Source: JAJDAN01 sp046583095 (GTDB lineage Bacteria; Myxococcota_A; UBA9160; UBA4427). From it: DNA of 64,000 nucleotides. Position 1 is the first letter of the stretch, and the number at the start of each line of letters is the position of its first letter. Under the pieces are notes generated by a model, which was given only the letters and a program-made list of their open reading frames with translations, made no database searches and was not told where the DNA came from. The translations under genes were made by a program, and so were the position numbers. Of this stretch, positions 25,372 to 34,004 are shown piece by piece. Location of the stretch: the NCBI GenBank assembly GCA_046583095.1, contig JAYGDB010000008.1, positions 65,242 to 129,241 on the forward strand. The letters are read 5' to 3'.

Positions 25372-26735
25372 GAGCCCAGATCGGAGACGATCGCGGTGGC
25401 GGCGCGAACCCCCGAGGCTACCGCGTCTTCGAAGCGCGGCCCTGCCAGGTAGTCGCCCGCGAAGTAGAGCCGGCGCCCGAGTCGGCGCCGGTCCTGCTGA
25501 ACACGCTGAAAGCGCGCCAGCTCCCGGTAGGCCCCGACCTCGAATCGCGGCACGCCTAGGGGGTCCCGGTGGAGCGCGGTCGCTCGCAGCGACCGACGCA
25601 GCGATGGAAAGATCCGGTCGAGCGACGACAGCAGCGACCGCTCGATGTGATCGTCGTCGGCGCTCGCGTTCTGCTCGGCCCAGGATTGCCGCGCGCACAA
25701 GGTCACGCGGGCGCCTCCCTCGCGCGCCCGGCCGCCCGGAACCCCGGGCTCGACGAGCAGCACCTCGATCGGGCTGGCCTCTACGTGTGGAACCCGCAAG
25801 AGCTGTGGAAGGCCCGTGAGGGGACGGCTCGTCGCAACGCTCAGCGTGACAAGAGGAGCCGAGCGCACGCCTGCAAGGAAGTCTCGTTCGGCGGGGGTCG
25901 CGACTCCGGCCGCAAGTCGTCCGGCTTCGCCGGCGGATGTCGCCAGCACCAACGCGTCGATCTCCGCGACCTCATCGACGCACTCGAGCGCCAAGCGACC
26001 CGATGAGAGCTCCTTGATCTGTTCGGCGCGAATCTGCATCCGAACGTCGAGTCCTTGCGCCGCTGCAGCCGCCAACTCGCCGAGGGCTCGCGCCGGCATC
26101 CCCAGGCGGGCAGCACCGCAGCGCGACGCCTGCCAGTGCAGCAGAAACGCGACCCGCGAGAGTTCACGCTCGTCACCCAGCGTGTCCGCAGTCACGCGAG
26201 GCGTAACGAAGCGCTCGAAGACCGAGCGTCCGAAATACAGGCGCGCGAAGTCAGCCACGCTGCGATAGTCGAGATCGGCCGCCATCTCGGGCCGCTCCGG
26301 ATCGAGCAGCGCCGAGTAGCGCCGCATCAGCCGCGGAAGCCGCAACAGGCGCGCCCGATCGCGCCAGCGGACACCCGCAGTGCGGCCGATCTCCGCCAGA
26401 CCGCGGGCTCCCGTTGCGACGATCCGACCGGCATGGAGCTGGGCGGTGTGAACCGAGCGCAGCGGCAGGAGCGAGTCGCCGACCTCCAGCTCTTGCATCC
26501 ACGAGAGCAGACGCCGGTCCTCGAAGAGGAGCACCTGCAGTGAACGATCCACCGCAAGGCCGTCCCGTGAGACGAGGGCCGCCTTGCCACCGATCTCCTT
26601 CGCCTCCTCGACGACGAAGACACGCGCCCCGGCGGCGCTCAGCTGAGACGCCGCGCGAAGACCCGCCAGGCCTGCGCCCACGACGCCGACCTGTCGGCCG
26701 GCGAGAGGTTGTGTCTGGAGCGGGGGGGCACTCAC
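25368..26735 (-). CDS. FAD-dependent amine oxidase / protoporphyrinogen-oxidase-like oxidoreductase
   Basis: A 455-residue flavoprotein. The N-terminal Rossmann motif is GVVGAGLAGLRAASQL followed by VVEEAKEIGGKAA, the standard dinucleotide-binding fold of the amine-oxidase superfamily. The C-terminus has the second FAD motif (LYFAGDYLAGPRFEDAVASGVRAA). The closest recognisable relatives are protoporphyrinogen oxidase and phytoene-desaturase-like enzymes; the substrate is unknown. It starts 12 bases after the GH36-HAD gene and is probably co-transcribed with it. There are no carotenoid or heme genes nearby to help. Confidence 0.82.
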   Translation of the reverse strand: MSAPPLQTQPLAGRQVGVVGAGLAGLRAASQLSAAGARVFVVEEAKEIGGKAALVSRDGLAVDRSLQVLLFEDRRLLSWMQELEVGDSLLPLRSVHTAQLHAGRIVATGARGLAEIGRTAGVRWRDRARLLRLPRLMRRYSALLDPERPEMAADLDYRSVADFARLYFGRSVFERFVTPRVTADTLGDERELSRVAFLLHWQASRCGAARLGMPARALGELAAAAAQGLDVRMQIRAEQIKELSSGRLALECVDEVAEIDALVLATSAGEAGRLAAGVATPAERDFLAGVRSAPLVTLSVATSRPLTGLPQLLRVPHVEASPIEVLLVEPGVPGGRAREGGARVTLCARQSWAEQNASADDDHIERSLLSSLDRIFPSLRRSLRATALHRDPLGVPRFEVGAYRELARFQRVQQDRRRLGRRLYFAGDYLAGPRFEDAVASGVRAATAIVSDLGS

Positions 26736-26747
26736 GGGCGGCGCAGC

Positions 26748-29354
26748 TTAGCGCGGCTCGGAGACAGCCGGGAGCGGCCGGCCTGCGCGAACGGCCTCCA
26801 GGCAATCGATTACCTCGTGGAGGTTCTCGAAGGGCACGAACGGCTCGCCACGCTCGAGCAGGGCCGCCACCAGGGTGTCCTTCTCGCCGTGTCGCGCGAA
26901 CGTGATATCTGCGGCCCGGGCGCCGCACAGATCCGAAACCCGGCCGTTGCCGATGTGCACGCACAGCGAGTTCGGATGCCTCGTCCGGAAATCAGAGATG
27001 ATGCGACCCTTGCAGGTTCCCGTCCCGCAGCCACAGCTTTCATCCGGATGCCCCGGCCGGATGCTCCAGGCACCTCTCTGGTAGACAAGATGATTCGCTC
27101 GATAGTCGAAGTCGATGCGGTGAATGCTCTGAAACTTCTCGAGGTTGTGATCGAATCCGTCGGACAGGATCTGGAACGGAACCTCGCGCTCGTTGCACCA
27201 CGCCACCAGCTCCCGGCTGCCCGGATCGAGTTCGACTCCCTGCAGGAACGCATCGAGAACGTCCTCGGGCAGGACGAAGCCATCGAGCAGCTCCTCCGCA
27301 TAGCCCCACGGCGTGAGTTCACCGGACTCGTAGCGCCCCCAGAGGAGTTCACGCCGATCCGGAATGTGCTCCTGGGCCAGGCTCGAACCGATGTCCTGGA
27401 TCAGGAACGTGCCGTCGAAGTCGCAGAAGACCGCGAGCCGACGCACGCCCGAAGCCGTGACGACGCGGCTCTGGTGCGGCCCGGTCGTGTCGGGAAGCCC
27501 CTCGATGTGCGGAGCCGCACCCAGCTCGATCGCTCTCTCCTGGTCACCTCGGTTGAGCAGGCAGACCGTTGCATCGACACCTCGTGACGTGAAGAGCACG
27601 CCCGGGCTCTCGTTCGCGAGCAGATCGCCGACCCGCGTCACGCCGCGCGTGTCCGCGCCGTCCACCAGCGCGGCGCGGCTCGCGCACTCCCGGATCAGCG
27701 CGCGGCTGTCCTCGTCGAGTTCGGGAACGTCGTCGGACACCAGCACCATCCCACCCGTCGCCGCTATCGCGTCTGCCAGGCAGCGGGCCTCGCCGGCGCT
27801 GAGCTGGGTGTTCTCCCGGCGCGCCATCAGGCAGTCCGGATCGTTCAGCCACAGGCGCCGGTGCATCCAGGCGCGATGCACGATGCTCTGGATGGCGGTC
27901 TTCGTTGCGGGCACGGTCGGCTCCAGGCCAGGAATGACGCCCTCGGCATCGGCTTGCCAATACGGCGCCACGTCAGGTCCGATTCGCATGGCATCGACGA
28001 TCCCGACGGCCGGACCCAGCGGCGATCCGCAGCCCAGCAGGAAAGCGTCGTCTCCGGCTCCCCTGCGGATGGCGCGGAGTCCGTCGCGCAGGCGTTCGGC
28101 GCGGGTCCGTCGCGGATCGTGAGCTTCCGCGAGCATTGCCGCCACGTGCAGAAAGTCGAGCTTGAGATAGCTGAAGCCCATCTCGACGAGCTGCCGGAAG
28201 GTCGATTCGAGGTGCGCGATCACCTGCGGGAGGGTCGGGTCCAGCGCGTAGACCCAGAAATTCTCCGTCCAGGCGTTATGGGCCAGCCCGCGAAAGAAAC
28301 GGTCTCCTTCGCGCAACAGCCACTCGGGGTGCTCGTCGTGGATGCGGCTCTCGCTCACGATGCAGAAAGGGGCCGTCCAGATTCCAGCCGTGAAGCCCGC
28401 AGCTCGGATCTCCTTGCCGAGGGACGCCAGGCCGTGGGGAAATTTCTCGTTGGTCTCGAGCCAGTCGCCGATGGCGCGTTGGTAACCGTCGTCGAGTTGT
28501 ACGATCTCGACCGGGATCTCGTCACGCGACTTCGCGAGGGCCTCGAGGTTGCGGAGGATATCCGTCTCGGTGACACCGTGGAAGAAGTGATACCAGCTGC
28601 ACCAACCCACCCGGAACGGACTCGTCGTGCGAGCATTCGCGGCACGTCCCCACAGCTCGCCAAAGGACTCGAGGAGTCGGTTCGGATCGTCGCCAAGGGC
28701 CACCCGTACCGGGTCGAGAGTGCGAGATTCCCCGGCCGAGAGAGGCGTCTCGACGCGCTGCTCGACCTCGACGAGGACCGCATCACCCTCCCGACGGAGG
28801 TAGACGACCCCGAAGGTGTTGCCCCTTTCGAGCACGCCGGCCAGACACGCGGGGCGGCCGGGACCCGAGCCCGCCACGCTCAGCGTCGCCGATTCATGCC
28901 AGCCTGCTCGATCGGACGGGGGCTCGTTCACGACGTGGTGGATCCCGCGCAGCCAGTGGCCGGACGGGAACTCGGGCTCCCCCGCGTCGTCGAGCTCCTT
29001 CGTCGCCGTGAGCGACCAGGACTGCCAGCCGTTGCGCAGGAAGCGGAGAACCCCCGGATCGTGTCCCGTCATCCGGAACCCCAGCACGACGCTGTCCACG
29101 AAGACGGGCTCGTCCCCCGGATTGCGGATCGCCAACTCGAAGGTTGCGGCGTCGCCCTGACGCGCACAGTCGAGTTCCACCTCGAGTCTGCCCACACGCC
29201 GCACGCCCGTTCGCAACTCGTCGCGCGAGAAGTGAGCGATTGCCGTCCGCAGCGGCGGATTCGGGCCGGAGCCGCGGAAGGCCCGAACACCGATGCGAAC
29301 CGGCGTGAGGCGAACGCTGCCCCCGTGCGTCAACATCGCGGACGGCCTCGACAT
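26748..29354 (-). CDS. Fusion of a GH36-type alpha-galactosidase and an MtnX-like HAD phosphatase
   Basis: An 868-residue two-part protein. Residues 1 to about 635 are a GH36/clan-D glycosidase: an N-terminal beta domain, then WCSWYHFFHGVTETDI, the nucleophile in YLKLDFLH and the acid/base in RIGPDVAPYW, and a C-terminal beta domain. Residues of about 640-868 are a HAD-IB phosphatase like MtnX or PHOSPHO1. Its motif I is FCDFDGT (nucleophile about 645), motif II ILSDG, motif III Lys in CGCGTGTCKG, and motif IV GNGRVSD, with Asn where Asp is usual. The ATG at 29354 is chosen; a longer frame overlaps the divergent gene. No signal peptide is seen, so it acts on intracellular sugars (inference). 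Confidence 0.85.
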   Translation of the reverse strand: MSRPSAMLTHGGSVRLTPVRIGVRAFRGSGPNPPLRTAIAHFSRDELRTGVRRVGRLEVELDCARQGDAATFELAIRNPGDEPVFVDSVVLGFRMTGHDPGVLRFLRNGWQSWSLTATKELDDAGEPEFPSGHWLRGIHHVVNEPPSDRAGWHESATLSVAGSGPGRPACLAGVLERGNTFGVVYLRREGDAVLVEVEQRVETPLSAGESRTLDPVRVALGDDPNRLLESFGELWGRAANARTTSPFRVGWCSWYHFFHGVTETDILRNLEALAKSRDEIPVEIVQLDDGYQRAIGDWLETNEKFPHGLASLGKEIRAAGFTAGIWTAPFCIVSESRIHDEHPEWLLREGDRFFRGLAHNAWTENFWVYALDPTLPQVIAHLESTFRQLVEMGFSYLKLDFLHVAAMLAEAHDPRRTRAERLRDGLRAIRRGAGDDAFLLGCGSPLGPAVGIVDAMRIGPDVAPYWQADAEGVIPGLEPTVPATKTAIQSIVHRAWMHRRLWLNDPDCLMARRENTQLSAGEARCLADAIAATGGMVLVSDDVPELDEDSRALIRECASRAALVDGADTRGVTRVGDLLANESPGVLFTSRGVDATVCLLNRGDQERAIELGAAPHIEGLPDTTGPHQSRVVTASGVRRLAVFCDFDGTFLIQDIGSSLAQEHIPDRRELLWGRYESGELTPWGYAEELLDGFVLPEDVLDAFLQGVELDPGSRELVAWCNEREVPFQILSDGFDHNLEKFQSIHRIDFDYRANHLVYQRGAWSIRPGHPDESCGCGTGTCKGRIISDFRTRHPNSLCVHIGNGRVSDLCGARAADITFARHGEKDTLVAALLERGEPFVPFENLHEVIDCLEAVRAGRPLPAVSEPR

Positions 29355-29403
29355 GGCCGCGGAGTATAGGCAGCTGCCCGATTCATGGAGTTCTCGCCTG
29401 GGC

Positions 29404-30276
29404 ATGGGCCCACCCATCCTGCTCGACGGCGCGCTCGGCACGGAACTCGAGCGGCGGGGCGTCCCGTCAGGCTTACCGCTCTGGTCCACCCAGGCGCTGC
29501 TCGAGGCCCCGGACGCCGTGGCGGCAATCCACCGGGACTACGTCTCGGCGGGAGCCGAGGTGTTGACCGCGGGTACCTTCCGAACCCAGCGGCGCACCCT
29601 CGCGCGAGCGGGACACGCCGGCCTCGAAGGGCAGGCCGCCGCGCTGACGAGACAGGCCGTGCTGCTCGCGCGGCAGGCGGCAGAAGCCGCACCGCGGAGC
29701 TGCTGGGTGGCGGGATCGGCGCCTCCTCTCGAGGATTGCTACCGACCGGACCTCGTACCGGACGATGACGTGGCAGCTGCCGAGCACGCGGAGCACATCG
29801 CGCATCTGGTCGAAGCCGGCGTCGACGTGATCGCCGTCGAGACGATGAACTGCGCGCGCGAAGCTCGGGTGGCCGCGCGGGCCGCCGCAGAGACGGGAGT
29901 TCCCTTCTGGGTGAGCTTCGTATGTGGCGCCGATGGCTGTCTGCTGTCCGGCGAATCGCTGCAGACCGCGATCGAGGGGGTCCGCGACAGCGGCCCAACC
30001 GCGGTCGGAGTCAACTGCGTGCCAGCGTCCGACCTCAGGGCAAGCCTCACGGCCCTGCGTTCGTGCGGTCTCGACTTCCTCGTCTATGCGAACCTCGGCG
30101 CACCCGCGGCGGACGGCTCGCACGCCGAGAAACCCGGGCCGACCGAGTTCGCAGCCGAGGTCAGCCGCTGGGCGCTCGCTGGCGCAGCCATCGTCGGCGG
30201 TTGCTGTGGCACGCAACCGGACCACATTCGAGCAGCCGCCGACACGCTCACAGCTCGTACCCCAACAGACGGCTGA
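29404..30276 (+). CDS. mmuM: Homocysteine S-methyltransferase family protein
   Basis: A 290-residue TIM-barrel enzyme that methylates homocysteine to methionine with a zinc-bound thiolate, usually from S-methylmethionine or S-adenosylmethionine. It opens with ILLDGALGTELERRG, and the three zinc-ligand cysteines are present in GVNCVP and GGCCGT. An alternative ATG at 29353 adds 17 residues and overlaps, on the palindrome CATG, the start codon of the divergent GH36-HAD gene. I prefer 29404 because it leaves room for a divergent promoter. The symbol is by family resemblance only. Confidence 0.85.
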   Translation: MGPPILLDGALGTELERRGVPSGLPLWSTQALLEAPDAVAAIHRDYVSAGAEVLTAGTFRTQRRTLARAGHAGLEGQAAALTRQAVLLARQAAEAAPRSCWVAGSAPPLEDCYRPDLVPDDDVAAAEHAEHIAHLVEAGVDVIAVETMNCAREARVAARAAAETGVPFWVSFVCGADGCLLSGESLQTAIEGVRDSGPTAVGVNCVPASDLRASLTALRSCGLDFLVYANLGAPAADGSHAEKPGPTEFAAEVSRWALAGAAIVGGCCGTQPDHIRAAADTLTARTPTDG

Positions 30277-30296
30277 ACAGCCCGCGCGCCAGCGGG

Positions 30297-30311
30297 GACG
30301 CAATTTGCGTC
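30297..30311. promoter_or_regulatory. Perfect palindrome, candidate enhancer site for a sigma-54 activator
   Basis: GACGCAA-T-TTGCGTC is a perfect 7-bp inverted repeat around one base. A looser relative, CGCA-C-TGCG, follows directly at about 30313-30321. It lies roughly 110 bases upstream of the sigma-54 promoter, the usual distance for activator sites. It does not match the NtrC or NifA consensus. Confidence 0.45.
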
Positions 30312-30419
30312 ACGCACTGCGACAGATCTGCGCGGCCCCTGCCGCCTCGACTCGAGCGGGCGGCGACGAGACCCCGACATTTCGCGCAGTTACGGTCCGG
30401 ACGAGTTTCGGGAGCGTTC

Positions 30420-30435
30420 TGGCACACCGCTTGCT
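30420..30435 (+). promoter_or_regulatory. Sigma-54 (RpoN) promoter
   Basis: TGGCAC-N5-TTGCT matches the consensus exactly at all conserved positions, with GG and GC separated by ten bases (-24/-12). The start of transcription would be near 30446. It drives either a short structured RNA or the GH20 gene. Confidence 0.75.
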
Positions 30436-30445
30436 TCGACTCTCC

Positions 30446-30581
30446 CACGGAGGGGCACTGAACCCGCGGGAGCCCGCGCCTGCCAGCCCGCGGCTGCCGC
30501 TGGATCGAACTCAATGACGCCCGGGACGGCAACCCCTCCCTTCGCACTGTGTGCGAGGAGTCGTCCCGGGCGTTTCTCGTT
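30446..30581 (+). ncRNA. Candidate sigma-54-dependent small RNA or structured leader of the GH20 gene
   Basis: A transcript starting about 12 bases after the -12 element would run about 135 nt to the T-rich end of the large hairpin. It contains several GGA triplets and no good protein frame. If the hairpin terminates, this is a small RNA; if it is read through, the same transcript is the 5' leader of the GH20 gene at 30627 and the hairpin is an attenuator. The sequence alone cannot decide. Confidence 0.45.
30518..30581 (+). terminator. Nested hairpin with T-rich tail (terminator or attenuator)
   Basis: The outer stem is 11 bp and perfect (CGCCCGGGACG at 30518-30528, CGTCCCGGGCG at 30562-30572), followed by TTTCTCGTT. 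Inside it, CTCC (30536-30539) pairs with GGAG (30557-30560), and TCGCAC-TGT-GTGCGA (30542-30556) is a perfect 6-bp hairpin. The one-sided internal bulges make it more elaborate than an ordinary terminator. Confidence 0.6.
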
Positions 30582-30626
30582 CGCTGCAACGCCCTTCCGG
30601 GTAACACATGGGGCTAGGCTTCCGGC

Positions 30627-32591
30627 ATGCCCGCGGCGCGATCGCTCCCGCCCCTCCTCCCGGCCCCCCGCAGCGTCCGGCGCCGGGCCGGTTCGTTCGT
30701 GATGCGGGACGGCACGCCGATCGTTCTGGCTCCCGACGCGGACTTCGTAGACTTCGAGACGGCCCGGGCGCTTTCAGACGAGGCCCGGAGAACGGCAGAC
30801 GTCGCGCTCCCGATCGAGAGCCATCGCGCCGGCGAGGCGCCAGGGCCCCACGTGGTCCTGCGACGGACCGACACGCTGCGGACCCCGGGCGAGGAGGCCT
30901 ACCGCCTCTCCGTAACTCCGCACCGAATCGAGATACTCGCCAGATCGTCCGCGGGCCTGCGCTGGGGTGTGGAGACGCTACGTCAGCTCGTCGATGTCCG
31001 GGGACGCGTTCCCGCCTGTACGGTCGATGACGCGCCGTCCCTATCTCTTCGCGGCATCATGCTCGACGTCTCGCGGGGCAAGGTGCCGCGACCGGACACC
31101 CTGCGCGAGATCATCGATCTGTGTGCACGCACCAAGTTGAACGTGCTGATGTTGTATACGGAACACACCTTCCGCTTCCGGCGACACCCGAAGATCGGTG
31201 CCCAGGATTCGCCCCTCGACGCCGAGACGATGCGTGAACTCGACGCCTACGCGGCCGCTCGGTGCGTCGATCTGATTCCGTGCCTGCAATCCCTCGGACA
31301 CATGTCTCACGTTCTCGAGCATGACGAGTACAAGCATCTCGACGAGACGGACGAGGGCTGGACCCTGTCTCCCGCGGAACCCGGCACCTACGAGCTGCTT
31401 CGAGACCTGTACGACGAATACCTGCCGAACTTCCGTTCGAGCTGGCTGAACGCAAACTGTGACGAGCCCTGGGATCTGTGCCGCGGGAAGTCGAAGGCCC
31501 GCGAGGAACAACTCGGTCCCGGCGGCGTCTATCTCGAGCACGTCGGCCGCCTACAGGAGCTGGCCGCTGCGAACGGCAAGCGCACCATGATCTGGGGCGA
31601 CGTCGTACACGCGCACCCGGAGCGGATTCCGCAGATCGATCGGGATCTCGTCCTGCTGGACTGGTGGTACGAGGCCGAGTTCGACTTCGATCGGGTGAAG
31701 GTCTTTCTCGAGAACGACATCGAGTTCCTGGTCTGCCCGGGCACGTCCAGCTGGAACTGCCTGTTCCCTCGCGTCGAGACGAGCAACCTCAACATCGAAC
31801 GCTGGGCAGCCGCTGCACGCCGCCATGGAGCGAAGGGCCTGATCAACACCGACTGGGGGGATTACGGACACTACAACCTCCAGGGCAACTCCTGGTTCGC
31901 GTACGCCTACGGGGCAGAGCAGGCGTGGTCGGGCCGCGCGAACGACAAGGACTTCGATCGGGCGTTCTCGCGTCTGGTCTTCGGCGATGCCAGCGGCGAA
32001 GTCGCAATGCTCTACCGCACGCTCGGCGGGGTTCACGACGCGGGCTTCCAGCTCTTCAACGCCTCGCCGATCCAGTGCCTCTTCTTCGACGAGGTCGAGG
32101 AGGCCACCTTCGTCGCTGCGTCGAAGCGCGGTGCACTCACGAAGAGCGAGCGTGCCCTGACGAAGATCCGCGAACGGCTCTTGCAAGCGAAGCCGAAATT
32201 CGGCGAGCATCAAGTCACCTACCTCGAGCTTCTCTACGCAGCGGACGCGTCGCTTCACGCGGTCCGCAAGGGTCTCACCGGGCTCGACTACCTCGATTGG
32301 CGGCGACAGCCCGACCGCCTCGGCGCACGCGAGCGTAAGCGTCTTGCGCAGACCCTCGCGAAGCTCGCCGATGAGCAAGCGCTGCTGGGGCGCACCCTGC
32401 GCCGGCTGTGGCTGGCCCGGAGCGCCATCTCGAACCTCGACCGCAACGAGCGACGACTCAGGAAGTCCGTCAGGAGCCTGCGCAGGGCCGCCCGTGCGCT
32501 GGAGCAGAACCGCCCGAGCGCGCCCCCGGAGCCCCGGCATCTATCGGTAATGGACGCCCTCCAGGCGATCCGCGCCTCCTACGAGAGCTAG
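30627..32591 (+). CDS. Family 20 glycoside hydrolase, beta-N-acetylhexosaminidase type
   Basis: A 654-residue GH20 enzyme. The family removes terminal GlcNAc or GalNAc by substrate-assisted catalysis. An N-terminal alpha/beta GH20b domain (about 1-140) precedes the TIM barrel, which starts LRGIMLDVSRGKVPR. The catalytic Asp-Glu pair is in NANCDEPWDLCRG, and later barrel motifs include TMIWGD and DWWY. A helical tail of about 130 residues (coiled-coil-like, Arg-rich) ends the protein. No signal peptide is visible, so the substrate is probably cytoplasmic, for example recycled cell-wall or glycan fragments, in line with murQ. Confidence 0.85.
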   Translation: MPAARSLPPLLPAPRSVRRRAGSFVMRDGTPIVLAPDADFVDFETARALSDEARRTADVALPIESHRAGEAPGPHVVLRRTDTLRTPGEEAYRLSVTPHRIEILARSSAGLRWGVETLRQLVDVRGRVPACTVDDAPSLSLRGIMLDVSRGKVPRPDTLREIIDLCARTKLNVLMLYTEHTFRFRRHPKIGAQDSPLDAETMRELDAYAAARCVDLIPCLQSLGHMSHVLEHDEYKHLDETDEGWTLSPAEPGTYELLRDLYDEYLPNFRSSWLNANCDEPWDLCRGKSKAREEQLGPGGVYLEHVGRLQELAAANGKRTMIWGDVVHAHPERIPQIDRDLVLLDWWYEAEFDFDRVKVFLENDIEFLVCPGTSSWNCLFPRVETSNLNIERWAAAARRHGAKGLINTDWGDYGHYNLQGNSWFAYAYGAEQAWSGRANDKDFDRAFSRLVFGDASGEVAMLYRTLGGVHDAGFQLFNASPIQCLFFDEVEEATFVAASKRGALTKSERALTKIRERLLQAKPKFGEHQVTYLELLYAADASLHAVRKGLTGLDYLDWRRQPDRLGARERKRLAQTLAKLADEQALLGRTLRRLWLARSAISNLDRNERRLRKSVRSLRRAARALEQNRPSAPPEPRHLSVMDALQAIRASYES

Positions 32592-32678
32592 CGGCGGCCC
32601 GAACGGACCCGCATGTCACTTCGCGCCTCGGGCTCTCCGAAGCGTCGATCGCAAGCCTGCCCGCGGCGACGACTCGCC

Positions 32679-34004
32679 TCAGTCGATCTTCGAATCGACC
32701 CGTCGGCCGTTGCGATGCCGGGGCTCTTCGACGTAGAAGACCACCAGCAGGACGGCGGCTACCTGGAACGCGATCGCGGTCCAGAACAGCGCCTCGTGGC
32801 TGAAAGCCAGCAGGATTGCCGCACCGAGAAGCGGACCGATGGAGCCGACGAGCTCGGACGACGAGTTCGCGACGGCGATGCGCAGCGGAAGGTCCTCCCG
32901 GCCGCCGAACTCGAGCACCATGTTCTGCGCCGACATCATGAATCCGCCCAGCCCCGCCCCAATCCCGACGAAGGAGATTGCGAAGCCCAGCAACGTGCTG
33001 CTCGACATCAGCACCACGACCGAGCCGATCCACAACGAGATCGATGCCAGGAAGACCAGGCGGAAGCCGCTCCGGTCCGCCAGCTGGCCCCAGGGCAGAT
33101 TCGCGGTGCTGTTGGCGAGGAGAAAACACGGGGTGAGGATGGCGAGGCTCTCGCCGGTGATGCCGACCTCTCGTCCCGCATATACGAAATAGAACGGCAC
33201 GGCCATGCGCCCCATCGTCGCCAGCGATCGGGCAATGAAGTAGAGCGTGAAGCCCCTGTCCGACCGAAGCAGAGCCGGTAGCTCGCGCAAGCGATCGGTG
33301 ACGCGCGAGGGTTCCCGCATCTGCGGCGGCTCGGGTTCGCGAATGCCCAGCAGCATCATCAGCCCGAACGACGTGAGCACGAAGGCCAGAAGGAAGGTCG
33401 TCGCGAAGCCGTTTCCGAAGACGTCCGGCGCAACCAAGTACTTGCCTCCGAGGTAAGCGACGCCGGAAGCCATCAAGCCGCCCAGTGCATTGCGAATCCC
33501 CAGCAGGGAGCCCCTGCGCTCGACAGGGATCACCTTCGACATCAGGTAGGAGAAGATCACCCCCTGCATTCCCATGAAGAAGCCGAAACAGACCAGCAGC
33601 ACACAGATCGCCCGCACCGCCCACTCGTCCGACAAGAAGAAACCCGCAAGAGCGATGCCGAGCACCATCAGGCGCATGCTTGCGCCGACCAGGAAGCCGA
33701 GAGGCAGGACGCGTTTCCGGTGCTCGATGGCCGTCGCCCCGAGGATCGGCGACAGGAACATCCCGAACGACTGAGCGGAACGCGCGATGCCGATCACCAA
33801 CTCGCCGCCGGTCAACAAGAAGAGATATGCGGGAAGGAAGGTCGGGGCGTTCAGGAGACGGAAGCCCGTCTGCCCGAACAGCCCATGAAAGAGGTGGGCG
33901 GTGAAGTTGCGCGGCAGGTCGCGGCGCACCTGCTCCCGGTAGTCGGCCTCGGCCGCGCGAAGGACATCGGACTCGGCGACACCGCTGGAGGACCCTCCAC
34001 TCAC
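32679..34004 (-). CDS. Major facilitator superfamily transporter
   Basis: A 441-residue transporter with about twelve membrane helices in two halves. A soluble N-terminal stretch of some 35 residues precedes helix 1. The cytoplasmic loop 2-3 region reads GATAIEHRKRVLPLG, and the equivalent loop in the second half is GQLADRSGFR. The GTG at 34004 overlaps the folC stop as GTGA, arguing for translational coupling and against a longer N-terminus inside folC. The substrate is unknown; the folC link is positional only. Confidence 0.85.
   Translation of the reverse strand: MSGGSSSGVAESDVLRAAEADYREQVRRDLPRNFTAHLFHGLFGQTGFRLLNAPTFLPAYLFLLTGGELVIGIARSAQSFGMFLSPILGATAIEHRKRVLPLGFLVGASMRLMVLGIALAGFFLSDEWAVRAICVLLVCFGFFMGMQGVIFSYLMSKVIPVERRGSLLGIRNALGGLMASGVAYLGGKYLVAPDVFGNGFATTFLLAFVLTSFGLMMLLGIREPEPPQMREPSRVTDRLRELPALLRSDRGFTLYFIARSLATMGRMAVPFYFVYAGREVGITGESLAILTPCFLLANSTANLPWGQLADRSGFRLVFLASISLWIGSVVVLMSSSTLLGFAISFVGIGAGLGGFMMSAQNMVLEFGGREDLPLRIAVANSSSELVGSIGPLLGAAILLAFSHEALFWTAIAFQVAAVLLVVFYVEEPRHRNGRRVDSKID

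Larger units (their letters stand above)
30277..30626. other. 350-base intergenic region with a sigma-54 locus
   Basis: No convincing protein gene lies here; a short frame from the ATG at 30514 runs into the GH20 gene and has no homology. The region instead holds a 7-bp palindrome (30297-30311), a consensus sigma-54 promoter (30420-30435) and a large nested hairpin with a T-rich tail (30518-30581), in that order. Confidence 0.7.

Noticed and set aside
27861..29369. A 502-codon plus-strand open frame
   Set aside because: It is antisense to the GH36-HAD fusion, whose catalytic motifs are intact in the minus frame.
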